Source: an uncultured Clostridia bacterium | GTDB lineage: Bacteria; Bacillota; Clostridia; Christensenellales; Aristaeellaceae | Direction: 5' to 3' | Assembly (NCBI GenBank): GCA_934675735.1 | Contig: CAKURR010000006.1 | Coordinates: forward strand, 56,638 to 120,637 | Length of the DNA: 64,000 nucleotides | Shown here: positions 27,327 through 35,775 of the stretch, piece after piece | Numbering within the stretch: the first letter of the stretch is position 1 | How the letters are laid out: every line of letters begins with the position of its first letter | Position numbers and translations under genes: made by a program | The notes under the pieces: generated by a model | What the model was told of the DNA's origin: nothing | Database searches by the model: none | The model's input: the letters and a program-made list of their open reading frames with translations, nothing else

Positions 27327-27360
27327 AAAAATCCCTCCGATAAAATCGGAGGGATTTTTT
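27327..27360. terminator. Bidirectional terminator between the VTC and nucleoside-transporter operons
   Basis: A perfect inverted repeat AAAAATCCCTCCGAT-AAA-ATCGGAGGGATTTTT (27327-27359), with T-tracts on both strands, between convergent operons. Flanking hairpins at about 27240-27285 (GTTGGGCTGCCGCCCAAAC; GAGGGATTCCATCCCTC) and near 27445-27462 (GGGGCGAGAAGCCCC) also fold. Confidence 0.92.
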
Positions 27361-27477
27361 AGTGGGAAGTGCAGGAACGAAGTGAACGCCCACTGCGTGG
27401 GAAACAGTGAACGGAGTTCCAGATTCCTGCCGAGGGTTTGGGGCGAGAAGCCCCAACGTTTTTTCCCCCAACGTTCC

Positions 27478-28398
27478 TTACCGCGAACCTTTGTCGTAGG
27501 GAATGCCCTCGGCCTTCGGCGCGCGGGATTTCTTGCTCGTGAACGCGAGAATAATCATCGACGCGATGAACGGAATCATGTTGTACATGTTCTGCGTCCA
27601 CCCCAAATCGGCCAGGAACGGAATCGAACTCGCGATGTTCGCCAGCGACTTGAACAGCGCAAAGAACACCGCCGCAAAGAAAATGCGGAACGGCTTCCAC
27701 TGACCGAAAATCATAACCGCCAACGCCAGGAAGCCCGCGCCGGAAACGCCGACCTCAAAGTTCCAGCTCGACACGGACGGGATGATATACGCCATGCCGC
27801 CGATGCCGCCCAGCACGCCGGAAATCAGCACGCCGATGTAGCGCATCTTGTAGACGTTGATGCCCACGCTGTCCGCCGCTTGCGGATGCTCGCCGCACGC
27901 GCGCAGACGCAGGCCCAGCCGCGTCTTATAGAGCACAATGTACGAAAGAATCAGCGCCGCAATGCCGATGAACAGGAACACATTCACCGTCAGCGGGCCG
28001 AAATCGTAGATGAACGCGCGGTTGCTGTAATCCAGCTTCGCGGAAGCGGAGTGGTTCACGCCCTTGGCGACGACCATCGCCAGCGCGGTGGCCAGCAGGT
28101 TGAGCGCCGTGCCGCCGATGGTCTGGTCGGCGTTCAAATTGATGGAAGCAAACGCCAGCAGCGCCGCGTAAAGCATGCCCGCAACGCCCGCCGCAAGCAC
28201 GGAGACCAGCACGACGGAAAACGCGCTCGAGCCCGCGGGCATCAGCTGAATGGCGATAACGCCGATCAGACCGCCGATGACCATAATGCCTTCCAGCGCG
28301 ATGTTGATAATGCCGCTGCGCTCGGAGAACATGCCGCCCAGCGCAACCATCATCAGCACGACCGTATACAGCAGCGTATATTTCAGCAGCAGAAACAT
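27478..28398 (-). CDS. nupQ: Nucleoside-type ABC transporter permease (NupQ-like)
   Basis: A 306-residue inner-membrane permease of the BPD_transp_2 type, with at least eight hydrophobic helices. Family signatures are GGMFSERSGIINIALEGIMVIGG (split at FSERSGIINIALEGIM) near residue 22 and LRACGEHPQAADSVGIN near 180, the EAA-like contact loop for the ATPase. It closely follows the layout of the YufQ/NupQ permease of the Bacillus guanosine transporter. The start overlaps the previous permease stop by one base. It is the last gene of the operon, before the bidirectional terminator. Confidence 0.88.
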   Translation of the reverse strand: MFLLLKYTLLYTVVLMMVALGGMFSERSGIINIALEGIMVIGGLIGVIAIQLMPAGSSAFSVVLVSVLAAGVAGMLYAALLAFASINLNADQTIGGTALNLLATALAMVVAKGVNHSASAKLDYSNRAFIYDFGPLTVNVFLFIGIAALILSYIVLYKTRLGLRLRACGEHPQAADSVGINVYKMRYIGVLISGVLGGIGGMAYIIPSVSSWNFEVGVSGAGFLALAVMIFGQWKPFRIFFAAVFFALFKSLANIASSIPFLADLGWTQNMYNMIPFIASMIILAFTSKKSRAPKAEGIPYDKGSR

Positions 28399-29537
28399 CA
28401 GTCGTCCCCTCCCTTCCCGACGGAGACCCGCTTGGCCTTGCCCTCCAGCAGCGCGCGAATCTTGTTCTTAAACAGCAGCGAGAACGCGCACAGGTAGATA
28501 ATCAGCGCGGTAATCACGTCGGCGATTTCCTTGCTGTAATACTGCGTGGAAAGTTTGGTGCCGCCCACGGTGATATACGAAATGAACAGTGAGGAGAAAA
28601 TCGTGCCAATCGGGTTGGAGCAGGCCAGCAACGCCGTGCTGATGCCGTTGAAGCCCATCGCGGGCAGCGCCGTGGAGACCTGCGGGTTCCATTCCGCTAC
28701 GGTGGAGAGATAATACAGGCCCGCGCCGACGCCCGCCAGCGCGCCGGAAATCATCATCGAGAGGATGATGTTGCGCTTTTCGTTGATGCCCGCGTAGCGC
28801 GCGGCGTTTTTGTTGAAGCCGCACGCGCGCAGCTCATAGCCGAACGCCGTCTTATTGAGGATGACATAGACCACAATCGCAAAGAAAATCGCGATGAAAA
28901 TCGCAATCGTCACCGATTGCAGCTTGCCGAACACGTCGCTCATGCCGCAGTTGGGAATCATCGCCTGCGGCGCAGCCTTGCGCAGGCTGTATGTCTTGGT
29001 CGAGGAAAGGTCATACATCGGGCTTTTGCCCTTGCCGTACATGATGTCGTTGACCATATACAGGCCAATCCAGTTGAACATGATAGCCGTGATGACCTCG
29101 TTGATGTTCAGATACGCCTTGAAAATGCCCGGCAGTGCGCCCCAGACCGCGCCGAACACCATCGCCGCCAGCAGGCACAGATACCACGGCCATTGCAGCA
29201 CGATGGCACAGTAGAGCGCGCCGAACGCGCCGAGCGTGTACTGCCCCGCCGCGCCGATGTTGAACAGACCCGTTTTGAACGCGAAGCCGACGGAAAGGCC
29301 CGTCATAATCAGCGGCGCGGCGTTGGCCAGCACCGTGCCCATGTTGCGCGGGCTCTTCAGACCGCTTTGCAGAATCACCATCAGGCCGTCGCCGAATGCG
29401 TGTTCCGCGTTGATAATCGCCAGCACCACAAGCCCCAGCAGCAGGCCGATGACAATGCAAACCAGCGAGGCCGCCACCGACAGAAACGCTTCCGAGCCTG
29501 CCAGACGGCTGCCCGGCTTGCCCTTTTTGTTCTCCAT
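28398..29537 (-). CDS. nupP: Nucleoside-type ABC transporter permease (NupP-like)
   Basis: A 379-residue membrane permease, the larger partner of the pair. It has an N-terminal cytoplasmic stretch, then about ten helices (SLVCIVIGLLLGLVVLAIIN first). The signature GLSVGFAFKTGLFNIGAAGQ lies at about 80-100 and the coupling loop ELRACGFNKNAARYAGINEK near 235. It matches YufP/NupP-type proteins. The gene follows the ATPase gene by 15 nt and has AGGAGG before its ATG. Confidence 0.88.
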   Translation of the reverse strand: MENKKGKPGSRLAGSEAFLSVAASLVCIVIGLLLGLVVLAIINAEHAFGDGLMVILQSGLKSPRNMGTVLANAAPLIMTGLSVGFAFKTGLFNIGAAGQYTLGAFGALYCAIVLQWPWYLCLLAAMVFGAVWGALPGIFKAYLNINEVITAIMFNWIGLYMVNDIMYGKGKSPMYDLSSTKTYSLRKAAPQAMIPNCGMSDVFGKLQSVTIAIFIAIFFAIVVYVILNKTAFGYELRACGFNKNAARYAGINEKRNIILSMMISGALAGVGAGLYYLSTVAEWNPQVSTALPAMGFNGISTALLACSNPIGTIFSSLFISYITVGGTKLSTQYYSKEIADVITALIIYLCAFSLLFKNKIRALLEGKAKRVSVGKGGDD

Positions 29538-29552
29538 TTGGCTTTCCTCCTA

Positions 29553-31088
29553 TCAAATGTTGTGCTGAGCGCCCGCCATGTAGAGACCCAGCTCTTTGGC
29601 GGTTGTGTAGCGCGGGTCAAGCTCGCCGACAATCGCGCCTTCATACATCACCAGAATGCGATCCGGCACTTCGAGCACCTCGTCCAGCTCCAGCGAGACG
29701 AGCAGAACCGCCTTGCCCGCGTCGCGCTGAGCGAGCAGCTCCTTGCGGATATACTCGATGGCGCCGACGTCCAGGCCGCGCGTAGGCTGCACGGCGATGA
29801 GCAGGTCGCTGCTCAAATCCACCTCGCGGGCGATAATCGCCTTCTGCTGGTTGCCGCCGGACATGCTGCGCGCCTTCGTCACCGCGCCCTGGCCGCTGCG
29901 CACGTCGAAGCGGTCAATCAGCCCGTCGGCATATTTGCGGATTTCGCCGAACTGCAAAAAGCCGTTGCGCTCAAATTCCGGATGGAAATAGCGCTTGAGC
30001 ACGAGGTTGTTTTCCAGCGAATAATCCAGCACCAATCCGTGCTTGTGGCGATCCTCCGGAATGTGGCTCAGGCCCGCCTCGTTGCGCTTGCGGATGGACA
30101 TGTGCGTGATATCCTTGTTGTTGAGGAAAATCTTGCCGCTTTCGGGCTTCATCAGGCCGGTGAGCGCATAGACCAGCTCGCTCTGGCCGTTGCCGTCGAT
30201 GCCCGCGATACAGACGATTTCGCCGCGGTGCACGTTGAAGGAAACGTTGTTGACCACGGGCTTGCCGTGCTTCTTGCTCCGGACGGTCAGGTTCTGCACG
30301 GTCAGCACGCTTTCGCCGGGCTTGAGCGGCGTTTTTTCCATCACCAGCTGCACCTTGCGGCCGACCATCATCTCACTGAGCTCTTCCTTGCTGGTGGTCG
30401 CCACATCGACCGTGCCGACGTATTTGCCCTTGCGCAGCACGGTGCAGCGGTCGGCCACGGCCTTGATTTCGTCGAGCTTATGGGTGATAAACAGGATGGA
30501 TTTGCCCTCTTTGGTCAATTCCTTCATGATTTTCATCAGCTCTTCGATTTCCTGCGGCGTGAGCACAGCGGTCGGCTCGTCGAAGATGAGCACCTCGTTA
30601 TCGCGGTAGAGCATCTTGAGAATCTCGGTGCGCTGCTGCATGCCGACGGTGATATCCTCCACCATCGCATCGGGATCGACCTTCAACCCATAGCGCTCGC
30701 TCAGCTCCATCACCTTTTTGCGCGCCTGCGCCTTTTGCAGGAAGCCGAACGGCGTGACCGTCGGTTCCACGCCGAGGATGATGTTATCCAGCACGGAAAA
30801 CACATCCACGAGCTTGAAGTGCTGGTGCACCATGCCGATGCCCAGCGCGTTGGCGTCGTTCGGGTCTTTGATATGGACTACCTGCCCGTTTTTGCGGATT
30901 TCGCCCTTTTCCGGCTGATACATGCCAAAGAGCACGCTCATCAGGGTGGATTTGCCCGCGCCGTTTTCGCCCAGCAGCGCGTGAATCTCGCCTTTTTTGA
31001 GCTGAAGGGTGATATTGTCGTTGGCGACAATGCCCGGAAACTCTTTGGTGACGCCCAGCATTTCGATGATATACTCGCTCAAAGCCAT
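29553..31088 (-). CDS. nupO: Nucleoside-type ABC transporter ATP-binding protein (NupO-like)
   Basis: A 511-residue double ATPase. The first domain has Walker A GENGAGKSTL, signature QRTEILKMLYR, Walker B VLIFDEPTAVLTP and the H-loop TH. The second has the degenerate Walker A AGIDGNGQSELV, signature SGGNQQKAIIARE and LLIAVQPTRGLDVGA. This tandem layout is typical of carbohydrate and nucleoside importers; the neighbouring permeases favour nucleosides. No BMP/Bmp-family substrate-binding lipoprotein is encoded next to it. It is transcribed from the TTGCAA-17-TATAAT promoter just upstream. Confidence 0.9.
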   Translation of the reverse strand: MALSEYIIEMLGVTKEFPGIVANDNITLQLKKGEIHALLGENGAGKSTLMSVLFGMYQPEKGEIRKNGQVVHIKDPNDANALGIGMVHQHFKLVDVFSVLDNIILGVEPTVTPFGFLQKAQARKKVMELSERYGLKVDPDAMVEDITVGMQQRTEILKMLYRDNEVLIFDEPTAVLTPQEIEELMKIMKELTKEGKSILFITHKLDEIKAVADRCTVLRKGKYVGTVDVATTSKEELSEMMVGRKVQLVMEKTPLKPGESVLTVQNLTVRSKKHGKPVVNNVSFNVHRGEIVCIAGIDGNGQSELVYALTGLMKPESGKIFLNNKDITHMSIRKRNEAGLSHIPEDRHKHGLVLDYSLENNLVLKRYFHPEFERNGFLQFGEIRKYADGLIDRFDVRSGQGAVTKARSMSGGNQQKAIIAREVDLSSDLLIAVQPTRGLDVGAIEYIRKELLAQRDAGKAVLLVSLELDEVLEVPDRILVMYEGAIVGELDPRYTTAKELGLYMAGAQHNI

Positions 31089-31118
31089 CGCCCCTTTTTG
31101 CGAATTTTATATAATTTG

Positions 31119-31147
31119 ATTATACCCTATTTAACAGGAATTTGCAA
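31119..31147 (-). promoter_or_regulatory. Promoter of the nucleoside transporter operon
   Basis: On the minus strand TTGCAA (31142-31147), 17 bp, TATAAT (31119-31124), between the MerR stop and the ATPase start. Confidence 0.8.
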
Positions 31148-31185
31148 AAGCTTTTTGTCCCTTTCGGCAAAAGCCCCGCCCCGAA

Positions 31186-31641
31186 TCAGTTGATTTCTCC
31201 GGCGGACGGCACGTCCTTGAGCCGCCGAATCACGCTCCGATACTGCTCCGGCACGCAGCTCGGCACGGCCTTGGTCGAGCCTTTCTCTTTGGCCTGCTCG
31301 TAAAACCAGCATTTATAATTCAGCGTGTCGAGCGTCTGGCGAAGCTGCTCCATCTGCTCCATCAGCCGCTCGCGCTGGGCATAGAACATGGCCAGCCGAT
31401 CGTCGATGGTCGAATCCCCCTGCATCGCCAGCAGAATGTATTGGCGGATATCGCGGATGGACATGCCCGCCTTCTTGAGACACCCGATGACCTGTAACCA
31501 TTCGTAATCCGAATCCTTGAACATGCGGATGCCGCCCGAAGAGCGTTCCACAAACGGCAGAAGCCCCTCCTTGTCGTAATAGCGAAGCGTGGAGGCCGGA
31601 ACATTCAACAGCCGCGCCATCTCGCCCACCGTGTAAGCCAT
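31186..31641 (-). CDS. MerR family transcriptional regulator
   Basis: A 151-residue regulator: the winged helix-turn-helix YTVGEMARLLNVPASTLRYYDKEG, split at LNVPASTLRYYDKEG, then GGIRMFKDSDYEWLQVIGCL, followed by a dimerisation coiled coil (about 80-120, MFYAQRERLMEQMEQLRQ) and a short variable tail. Only one cysteine region (CWFYEQ, then PSCVPE) is present and no metal motif is clear, so the inducer is unknown. It diverges from the cupin gene, whose promoter carries a MerR-type operator, making that gene the likely target. Confidence 0.92.
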   Translation of the reverse strand: MAYTVGEMARLLNVPASTLRYYDKEGLLPFVERSSGGIRMFKDSDYEWLQVIGCLKKAGMSIRDIRQYILLAMQGDSTIDDRLAMFYAQRERLMEQMEQLRQTLDTLNYKCWFYEQAKEKGSTKAVPSCVPEQYRSVIRRLKDVPSAGEIN

Positions 31642-31670
31642 CTTTTTTCCTCCTTTTTTCGGCAAACCTC

Positions 31671-31701
31671 TTGACTTAAAGTCAGCTTTAACTTGTATGA
31701 T
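31671..31701 (+). promoter_or_regulatory. MerR-type promoter and operator of the cupin gene
   Basis: TTGACT (31671-31676), a 19-bp spacer, TATGAT (31696-31701). The dyad TTAAAG-TCAG-CTTTAA (31676-31691) lies within the spacer. The long spacer plus central dyad is the hallmark of promoters activated by MerR proteins through DNA untwisting. Confidence 0.85.
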
Positions 31702-31761
31702 ATGAGTATAGCGCATACGGCTCCATCCGTCAACGCCCATTTCATCAAGGAGGCTTTCTTT

Positions 31762-32199
31762 ATGAAAATCATGGATTCCAAAGCATTTGACGCGCAGAAC
31801 GTGTTCGGTCAGGGTCAGCCCAATACCGCTTACGCGCAGTATTTCATCGGCGATTCCTTCCTCAACCCGCTGACCCGCCCGCAGGACGGCCTGTTTCTGG
31901 CCAACGTCACCTTTGAGCCGGGCTGCCGCAACAACTGGCACATCCACCACGCCACGAAAGGCGGCGGCCAAATGCTCGTCTGCACCGCCGGCGAGGGCTG
32001 GTATCAGGAGGAAGGCAAAGAAGCCGTCAGCCTTGTGCCGGGCAAGGTCATCGTCATCCCCGCGAACGTGAAGCACTGGCACGGCGCGAAAAAGGACAGC
32101 TGGTTCTCCCACATCGCCTTTGAAATTCCGGGCGAAAATTGCAGCAACGAGTGGTGCGAGCCTGTGACCGGCGAGCAGTATAACGCTTTGGAAGGTTAA
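31762..32199 (+). CDS. Small cupin-domain protein
   Basis: A 145-residue single cupin. Metal-binding positions show as NNWHIHHATKGGGQ and PANVKHWHGAKKD, so histidines in both cupin motifs are kept; the usual Glu of motif 1 appears as Gln (GGGQML). It begins MKIMDSKAFDAQNVFGQGQPN and follows AAGGAGG. The family includes carboxymuconolactone-decarboxylase-associated cupins and quercetinase-like proteins; the substrate cannot be told. Its promoter is of MerR type, with the regulator divergent, so it is probably induced by a small molecule or stress. Confidence 0.85.
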   Translation: MKIMDSKAFDAQNVFGQGQPNTAYAQYFIGDSFLNPLTRPQDGLFLANVTFEPGCRNNWHIHHATKGGGQMLVCTAGEGWYQEEGKEAVSLVPGKVIVIPANVKHWHGAKKDSWFSHIAFEIPGENCSNEWCEPVTGEQYNALEG

Positions 32200-32249
32200 G
32201 TGCGGCAGGCTCACGCGGATGCACTTTGCCTGTCTTTCCTAAAAAATTG

Positions 32250-32281
32250 AGAGGGACGCCGATTGCGCCCCTCTTTGTTTC
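32250..32281. terminator. Terminator between the cupin gene and cobQ
   Basis: The stem AGAGGG-A-CGC / GCG-C-CCCTCT with a CGATT loop (32250-32274), then TTTGTTT on the plus strand. On the minus strand it is followed by TTTTTT (32241-32246), so it can act both ways. Confidence 0.7.
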
Positions 32282-32284
32282 TAT

Positions 32285-33763
32285 TTACAGCCCCATCGCG
32301 CGGTAAACCGCGCCCATATTCAGCGCCTGCCGCACGCCGTCGGCCAGCAAATCAAACTGCTGTCGGCGATAATCCTCCATCGACGTCAGCCGCGTCTGCG
32401 TCGGCGAAATGCCCTTGCGCGCGCACAGCTGCCTGACCAGCGCGCCCGTCAGCTCGCCGCTGTCAAACAGCCCGTGCAGGTACGTTCCGAATACATTTTC
32501 GCGGATGCAGCCCTCCGGCGTTCCATCCTCCAAGATGCACATCGGCGCGCCGTCAACCTCCGTCCGCCCGTTGTGAATCTCGTAACCCGTCATTTTCGCC
32601 CCGCCAAAGCTTTCGCCCTGCGCAACCGCGCGCACCTGCACGCGCCGCTTCTGCGCGTCAAACACCGTCCGCGTGGGCAGAAGCCCCAGCCCCGCAAGCG
32701 CCATCGGCTTGCCGCTCTCCGTGCCTTTCGGGTCGTCAAGCGTATGCCCCAGCATCTGATACCCGCCGCATACGCCGAGCACGGGCACGCCCGCGTGTGC
32801 CAGCTTGAGCACCGCCGCTTCCAGCCCGCTCTGCCGCAGCCAGAGCAAATCTTCCATCGTGTTTTTCGTTCCCGGCAGAATCACCAAATCGGGCCGCCCC
32901 AGCTCCCGCGCGCGCTGCACATAGCGAACGCCCAGCAGCCCGTGCTGCTCCAAGGGCATAAAATCCGTGAAATTGCTGATGTGCGGCAGGCGGATGACCG
33001 CCGCATCCAGCGGCTTGACGGCGCGCCTTGCGTCCAGCCGCTCGGAAAGCGAGTCCTCGTCCTCGATTTCCACATGCAGATACGGCACGACGCCCAGCAC
33101 GGGCAGGTTCGTCTTTTCCTCCAGCATCGCCAGCCCGGGGCGCAGAATCTCCGCGTCGCCGCGAAATTTGTTGATAATCAGCCCCGCGATGCGCGCGCGT
33201 TCCTCCGGCTCGAGCAGCGCCACCGTGCCGTAAAGCTGCGCGAACACGCCGCCGCGGTCGATATCGCCCGTCAGCAGCACGGGCGCATCCACCAGCTTCG
33301 CCAAACCCATGTTCACGATGTCGTCCGCCTTGAGGTTGATTTCCGCCGGACTGCCCGCGCCCTCGATGACGACGATATCCACATCCTCGCTCAGGCTGTC
33401 AAACGCGGCGAGGATATCGGGGATGAGCCGACGCTTCATTTTGAAATACGCCGCCGCGCTCATCTGCCCGCGCACCTCGCCGTTCACAATCACCTGACTG
33501 CCCGTGTCACTGCTCGGCTTGAGCAGAATCGGGTTCATGCGCACATCCGGCTCGATGCCCGCCGCCTGGGCCTGAACGACCTGTGCGCGCCCCATCTCCA
33601 GCCCGTCGCGCGTGACAAAACTGTTGAGCGCCATGTTCTGGCTCTTAAACGGCGCAACGCGGTATCCGTCCTGCGCAAAAATGCGGCACAGCGCCGCGCA
33701 GAGCAGACTTTTGCCCGCGCCGCTCATCGTGCCCTGCACCATGATTCGCTTTGCCTTGCTCAT
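32285..33763 (-). CDS. cobQ: Cobyric acid synthase CobQ
   Basis: Amidates four side chains of adenosylcobyrinic a,c-diamide with glutamine nitrogen. The 492-residue protein has an N-terminal dethiobiotin-synthetase-like ATPase domain (MVQGTMSGAGKSLLCAAL; PFKSQNMALNSF). The C-terminal class I glutamine amidotransferase domain has the nucleophile in VLGVCGGYQMLG and a late His in GTYLHGLFD. The ATG at 33763 overlaps the cobD stop as ATGA. It is the last gene of the cobalamin operon. Confidence 0.96.
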   Translation of the reverse strand: MSKAKRIMVQGTMSGAGKSLLCAALCRIFAQDGYRVAPFKSQNMALNSFVTRDGLEMGRAQVVQAQAAGIEPDVRMNPILLKPSSDTGSQVIVNGEVRGQMSAAAYFKMKRRLIPDILAAFDSLSEDVDIVVIEGAGSPAEINLKADDIVNMGLAKLVDAPVLLTGDIDRGGVFAQLYGTVALLEPEERARIAGLIINKFRGDAEILRPGLAMLEEKTNLPVLGVVPYLHVEIEDEDSLSERLDARRAVKPLDAAVIRLPHISNFTDFMPLEQHGLLGVRYVQRARELGRPDLVILPGTKNTMEDLLWLRQSGLEAAVLKLAHAGVPVLGVCGGYQMLGHTLDDPKGTESGKPMALAGLGLLPTRTVFDAQKRRVQVRAVAQGESFGGAKMTGYEIHNGRTEVDGAPMCILEDGTPEGCIRENVFGTYLHGLFDSGELTGALVRQLCARKGISPTQTRLTSMEDYRRQQFDLLADGVRQALNMGAVYRAMGL

Positions 33764-34812
33764 GCCATCGCCTCTTTCAAGGCGGCCAGAAGCGCGTCGT
33801 TTTCGCGCCGCGTGCGCACCGCCGTTCTGTACCACGTATCGTCCAGCCCCGGATAATTGCCGCAGCGCCTGACAACCACGCCGCGCTTTTCCAACCGCTC
33901 CCCCAGCGCTTCATCTGCGCGGAAGAGCAGATAGTTGGCCTTTCCCTCAATCGTGCGCAGACCCAGCGCCCGCAGACCCGCCAGCAGATACGGCCTTTCC
34001 GTCTCTGTCAGCGCCCGAACCCGCGCGACATAATCCCCCTGTTCAAGCGCCGCCAGCCCCGCCCCCTGAGCCAGCGACGAAACCGCCCACGGCTGACCCG
34101 CATTGCGCATCCGCGCGAGCAAATCCGCGTCCGCGCAAAGGCCATAGCCCAGCCGAACGCCCGCCATGCCGTAGAGCTTTGTGAACGCCTTCAAAATCAG
34201 CAGACTCGGGTGCGCCGCCAAATCGGGCTTCATCGTCCAAGATTCGCAGTCCGGCAGAAAATCGAGGAAGCATTCGTCCACCGCCAGCAGCGCGCCGACG
34301 GTTTCGCACCTTGCCAGAATCCGCCGCATCAGCGATCTGTCCGCGACCTGCCCAGTCGGGTTATTCGGCTGGCAGAGGAAAACCAGGTCAACGGGCGGCT
34401 CAATCGCCGCCAGAATGCCGTCGCTCGGCGCGAAATCGTCGGCTTCATCCAGCGTGTATCGCCGAATCTCACAATCGACCGTTTCCAGCGCCGCCGCGTA
34501 TTCGGCAAACGTCGGCGCGAGAATCAGCGCGTGCCGGGGCTTCTTCGCCAGCGCCAGCCGAAAAATCAAATCCGCCGCGCCGTTGCCGCAGAGTATCCAA
34601 TCTTTCGGCACATCCTCCGCCTTGCCGAGCGCCGCAGTCAGCGCGCGGCAGAGCGGGTCGGGGTATTTGTCCGCCTGAAACGCCGCCTCGCCGATGGCGC
34701 GCGCCACCGCTTCCGGTATGCCCAGCGGGCTGACATTCGCCGAAAAATCCAATGCATCGTGCCCGTATCGCTCCCGATAACCGACCGTGTCGCCGCCGTG
34801 TACCAAGTTCAT
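33760..34812 (-). CDS. cobD: L-threonine-O-3-phosphate decarboxylase CobD
   Basis: A PLP enzyme that makes (R)-1-amino-2-propanol phosphate for the nucleotide-loop linker. It has 350 residues of the aminotransferase class I/II fold: HGGDTVGYRERYGHDALDFS, LCGNGAADLIFRLALAKKP, FLCQPNNPTGQV and the PLP lysine segment ILKAFTKLYGMAGVRLGYG, split at KAFTKLYGMAG. It could be mistaken for histidinol-phosphate aminotransferase, but its place between cbiB and cobQ settles the role. The start lies 3 nt after the cbiB stop. Confidence 0.94.
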   Translation of the reverse strand: MNLVHGGDTVGYRERYGHDALDFSANVSPLGIPEAVARAIGEAAFQADKYPDPLCRALTAALGKAEDVPKDWILCGNGAADLIFRLALAKKPRHALILAPTFAEYAAALETVDCEIRRYTLDEADDFAPSDGILAAIEPPVDLVFLCQPNNPTGQVADRSLMRRILARCETVGALLAVDECFLDFLPDCESWTMKPDLAAHPSLLILKAFTKLYGMAGVRLGYGLCADADLLARMRNAGQPWAVSSLAQGAGLAALEQGDYVARVRALTETERPYLLAGLRALGLRTIEGKANYLLFRADEALGERLEKRGVVVRRCGNYPGLDDTWYRTAVRTRRENDALLAALKEAMA

Positions 34813-34815
34813 CTG

Positions 34816-35775
34816 TTAAACTCCCATCATCAACCTAAACATTGCCGCAGCCGCCAACCCCAGCACGCTTGCGACGCGCATCATGTGATTCGCCCGCAGA
34901 ATGTCCTTCGGCTCAATCGCGCGCGACGCGTCGCCGATGGTCGGCTTGTCGTAATATTCGCCGAAATACGTCGCGGGCCCCGCCAGCTGAACGCCCAGCG
35001 CGCCGGCGCAGGCGCTTTCCGTCTGCGCGCTGTTCGGGCTGGCGTGGTTGCGTCGGTCGCGCCGCCAGATGCGCCACGCGCCCTTCGCGTCGTTGCCCGT
35101 CAGCGCCGCCGCGGCAATCCACAACAGCGCCGCGATTCGGCTGGGCAGGTAATTCGCCGCGTCATCCAGCTTGGCCGCCGCGCGGCCGAAGTTCAGATAT
35201 CGTTCGTTTTTGTAGCCCACCATGCTGTCCATCGTGTTGACGGCCTTGTAGGTCAGCGCCAGCGGCGCGCCGCCGAGCATCATGTAAAACAGCGGCGCAA
35301 TCACGCCGTCGCTCGCGTTTTCGGCAACCGTCTCCACCGCCGCTTTGGTCACGCCCTCGCGCGTCAGCTTCTCCGTGTCCCGCCCGACGATGCGGCTGAC
35401 CGCCTTTCTCGCCGCGGGCAGGTCATCCTTTTCCAGTTGACGGTAAACGTTTGTGCTCTCTTGGGCAAGGCCCGTCGCCGCCAGCGCCTGTGCGCACCAC
35501 AGCAGCTCGACTGCAAAGCCCAGCAGCGGATGTATCGCCCTCATCACGCGGCACACGCCGCCCGTCAGCAGCAGCGTGCCGACCGGAAGCACAATCGCCA
35601 GCGTCAGCCCGCCGAGCCGCTCTCCCCGCGGCGTTTTCGGCAGGCGCGCGCGCAGCCCTTGCTCCATCGCGCCGATAGCTTTGCCCATGATAACCACGGG
35701 ATGCACCAGCCACGACGGGTCGCCGAAAAGCCAATCCAGCGCAAAGCCGCCCAGCATCGCATACAATATGTTCAT
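34816..35775 (-). CDS. cbiB: Adenosylcobinamide-phosphate synthase CbiB
   Basis: A membrane enzyme that attaches aminopropanol phosphate to adenosylcobyric acid. The 319-residue protein begins MNILYAMLGGFALDWLFGDP, with the family motif PSWLVHPVVIMGKAIGAMEQ. Several hydrophobic helices follow and the conserved DGVIAPLFYMMLGGAPLAL and KAVNTMDSMVGYKNERY segments are present. The ATG at 35775 overlaps the cobC stop as ATGA. Confidence 0.95.
   Translation of the reverse strand: MNILYAMLGGFALDWLFGDPSWLVHPVVIMGKAIGAMEQGLRARLPKTPRGERLGGLTLAIVLPVGTLLLTGGVCRVMRAIHPLLGFAVELLWCAQALAATGLAQESTNVYRQLEKDDLPAARKAVSRIVGRDTEKLTREGVTKAAVETVAENASDGVIAPLFYMMLGGAPLALTYKAVNTMDSMVGYKNERYLNFGRAAAKLDDAANYLPSRIAALLWIAAAALTGNDAKGAWRIWRRDRRNHASPNSAQTESACAGALGVQLAGPATYFGEYYDKPTIGDASRAIEPKDILRANHMMRVASVLGLAAAAMFRLMMGV

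Noticed and set aside
28917..31193. A 758-codon plus-strand frame opposite the nucleoside transporter genes
   Set aside because: The antisense of clear ABC transporter genes; no domain, and it spans two gene boundaries.
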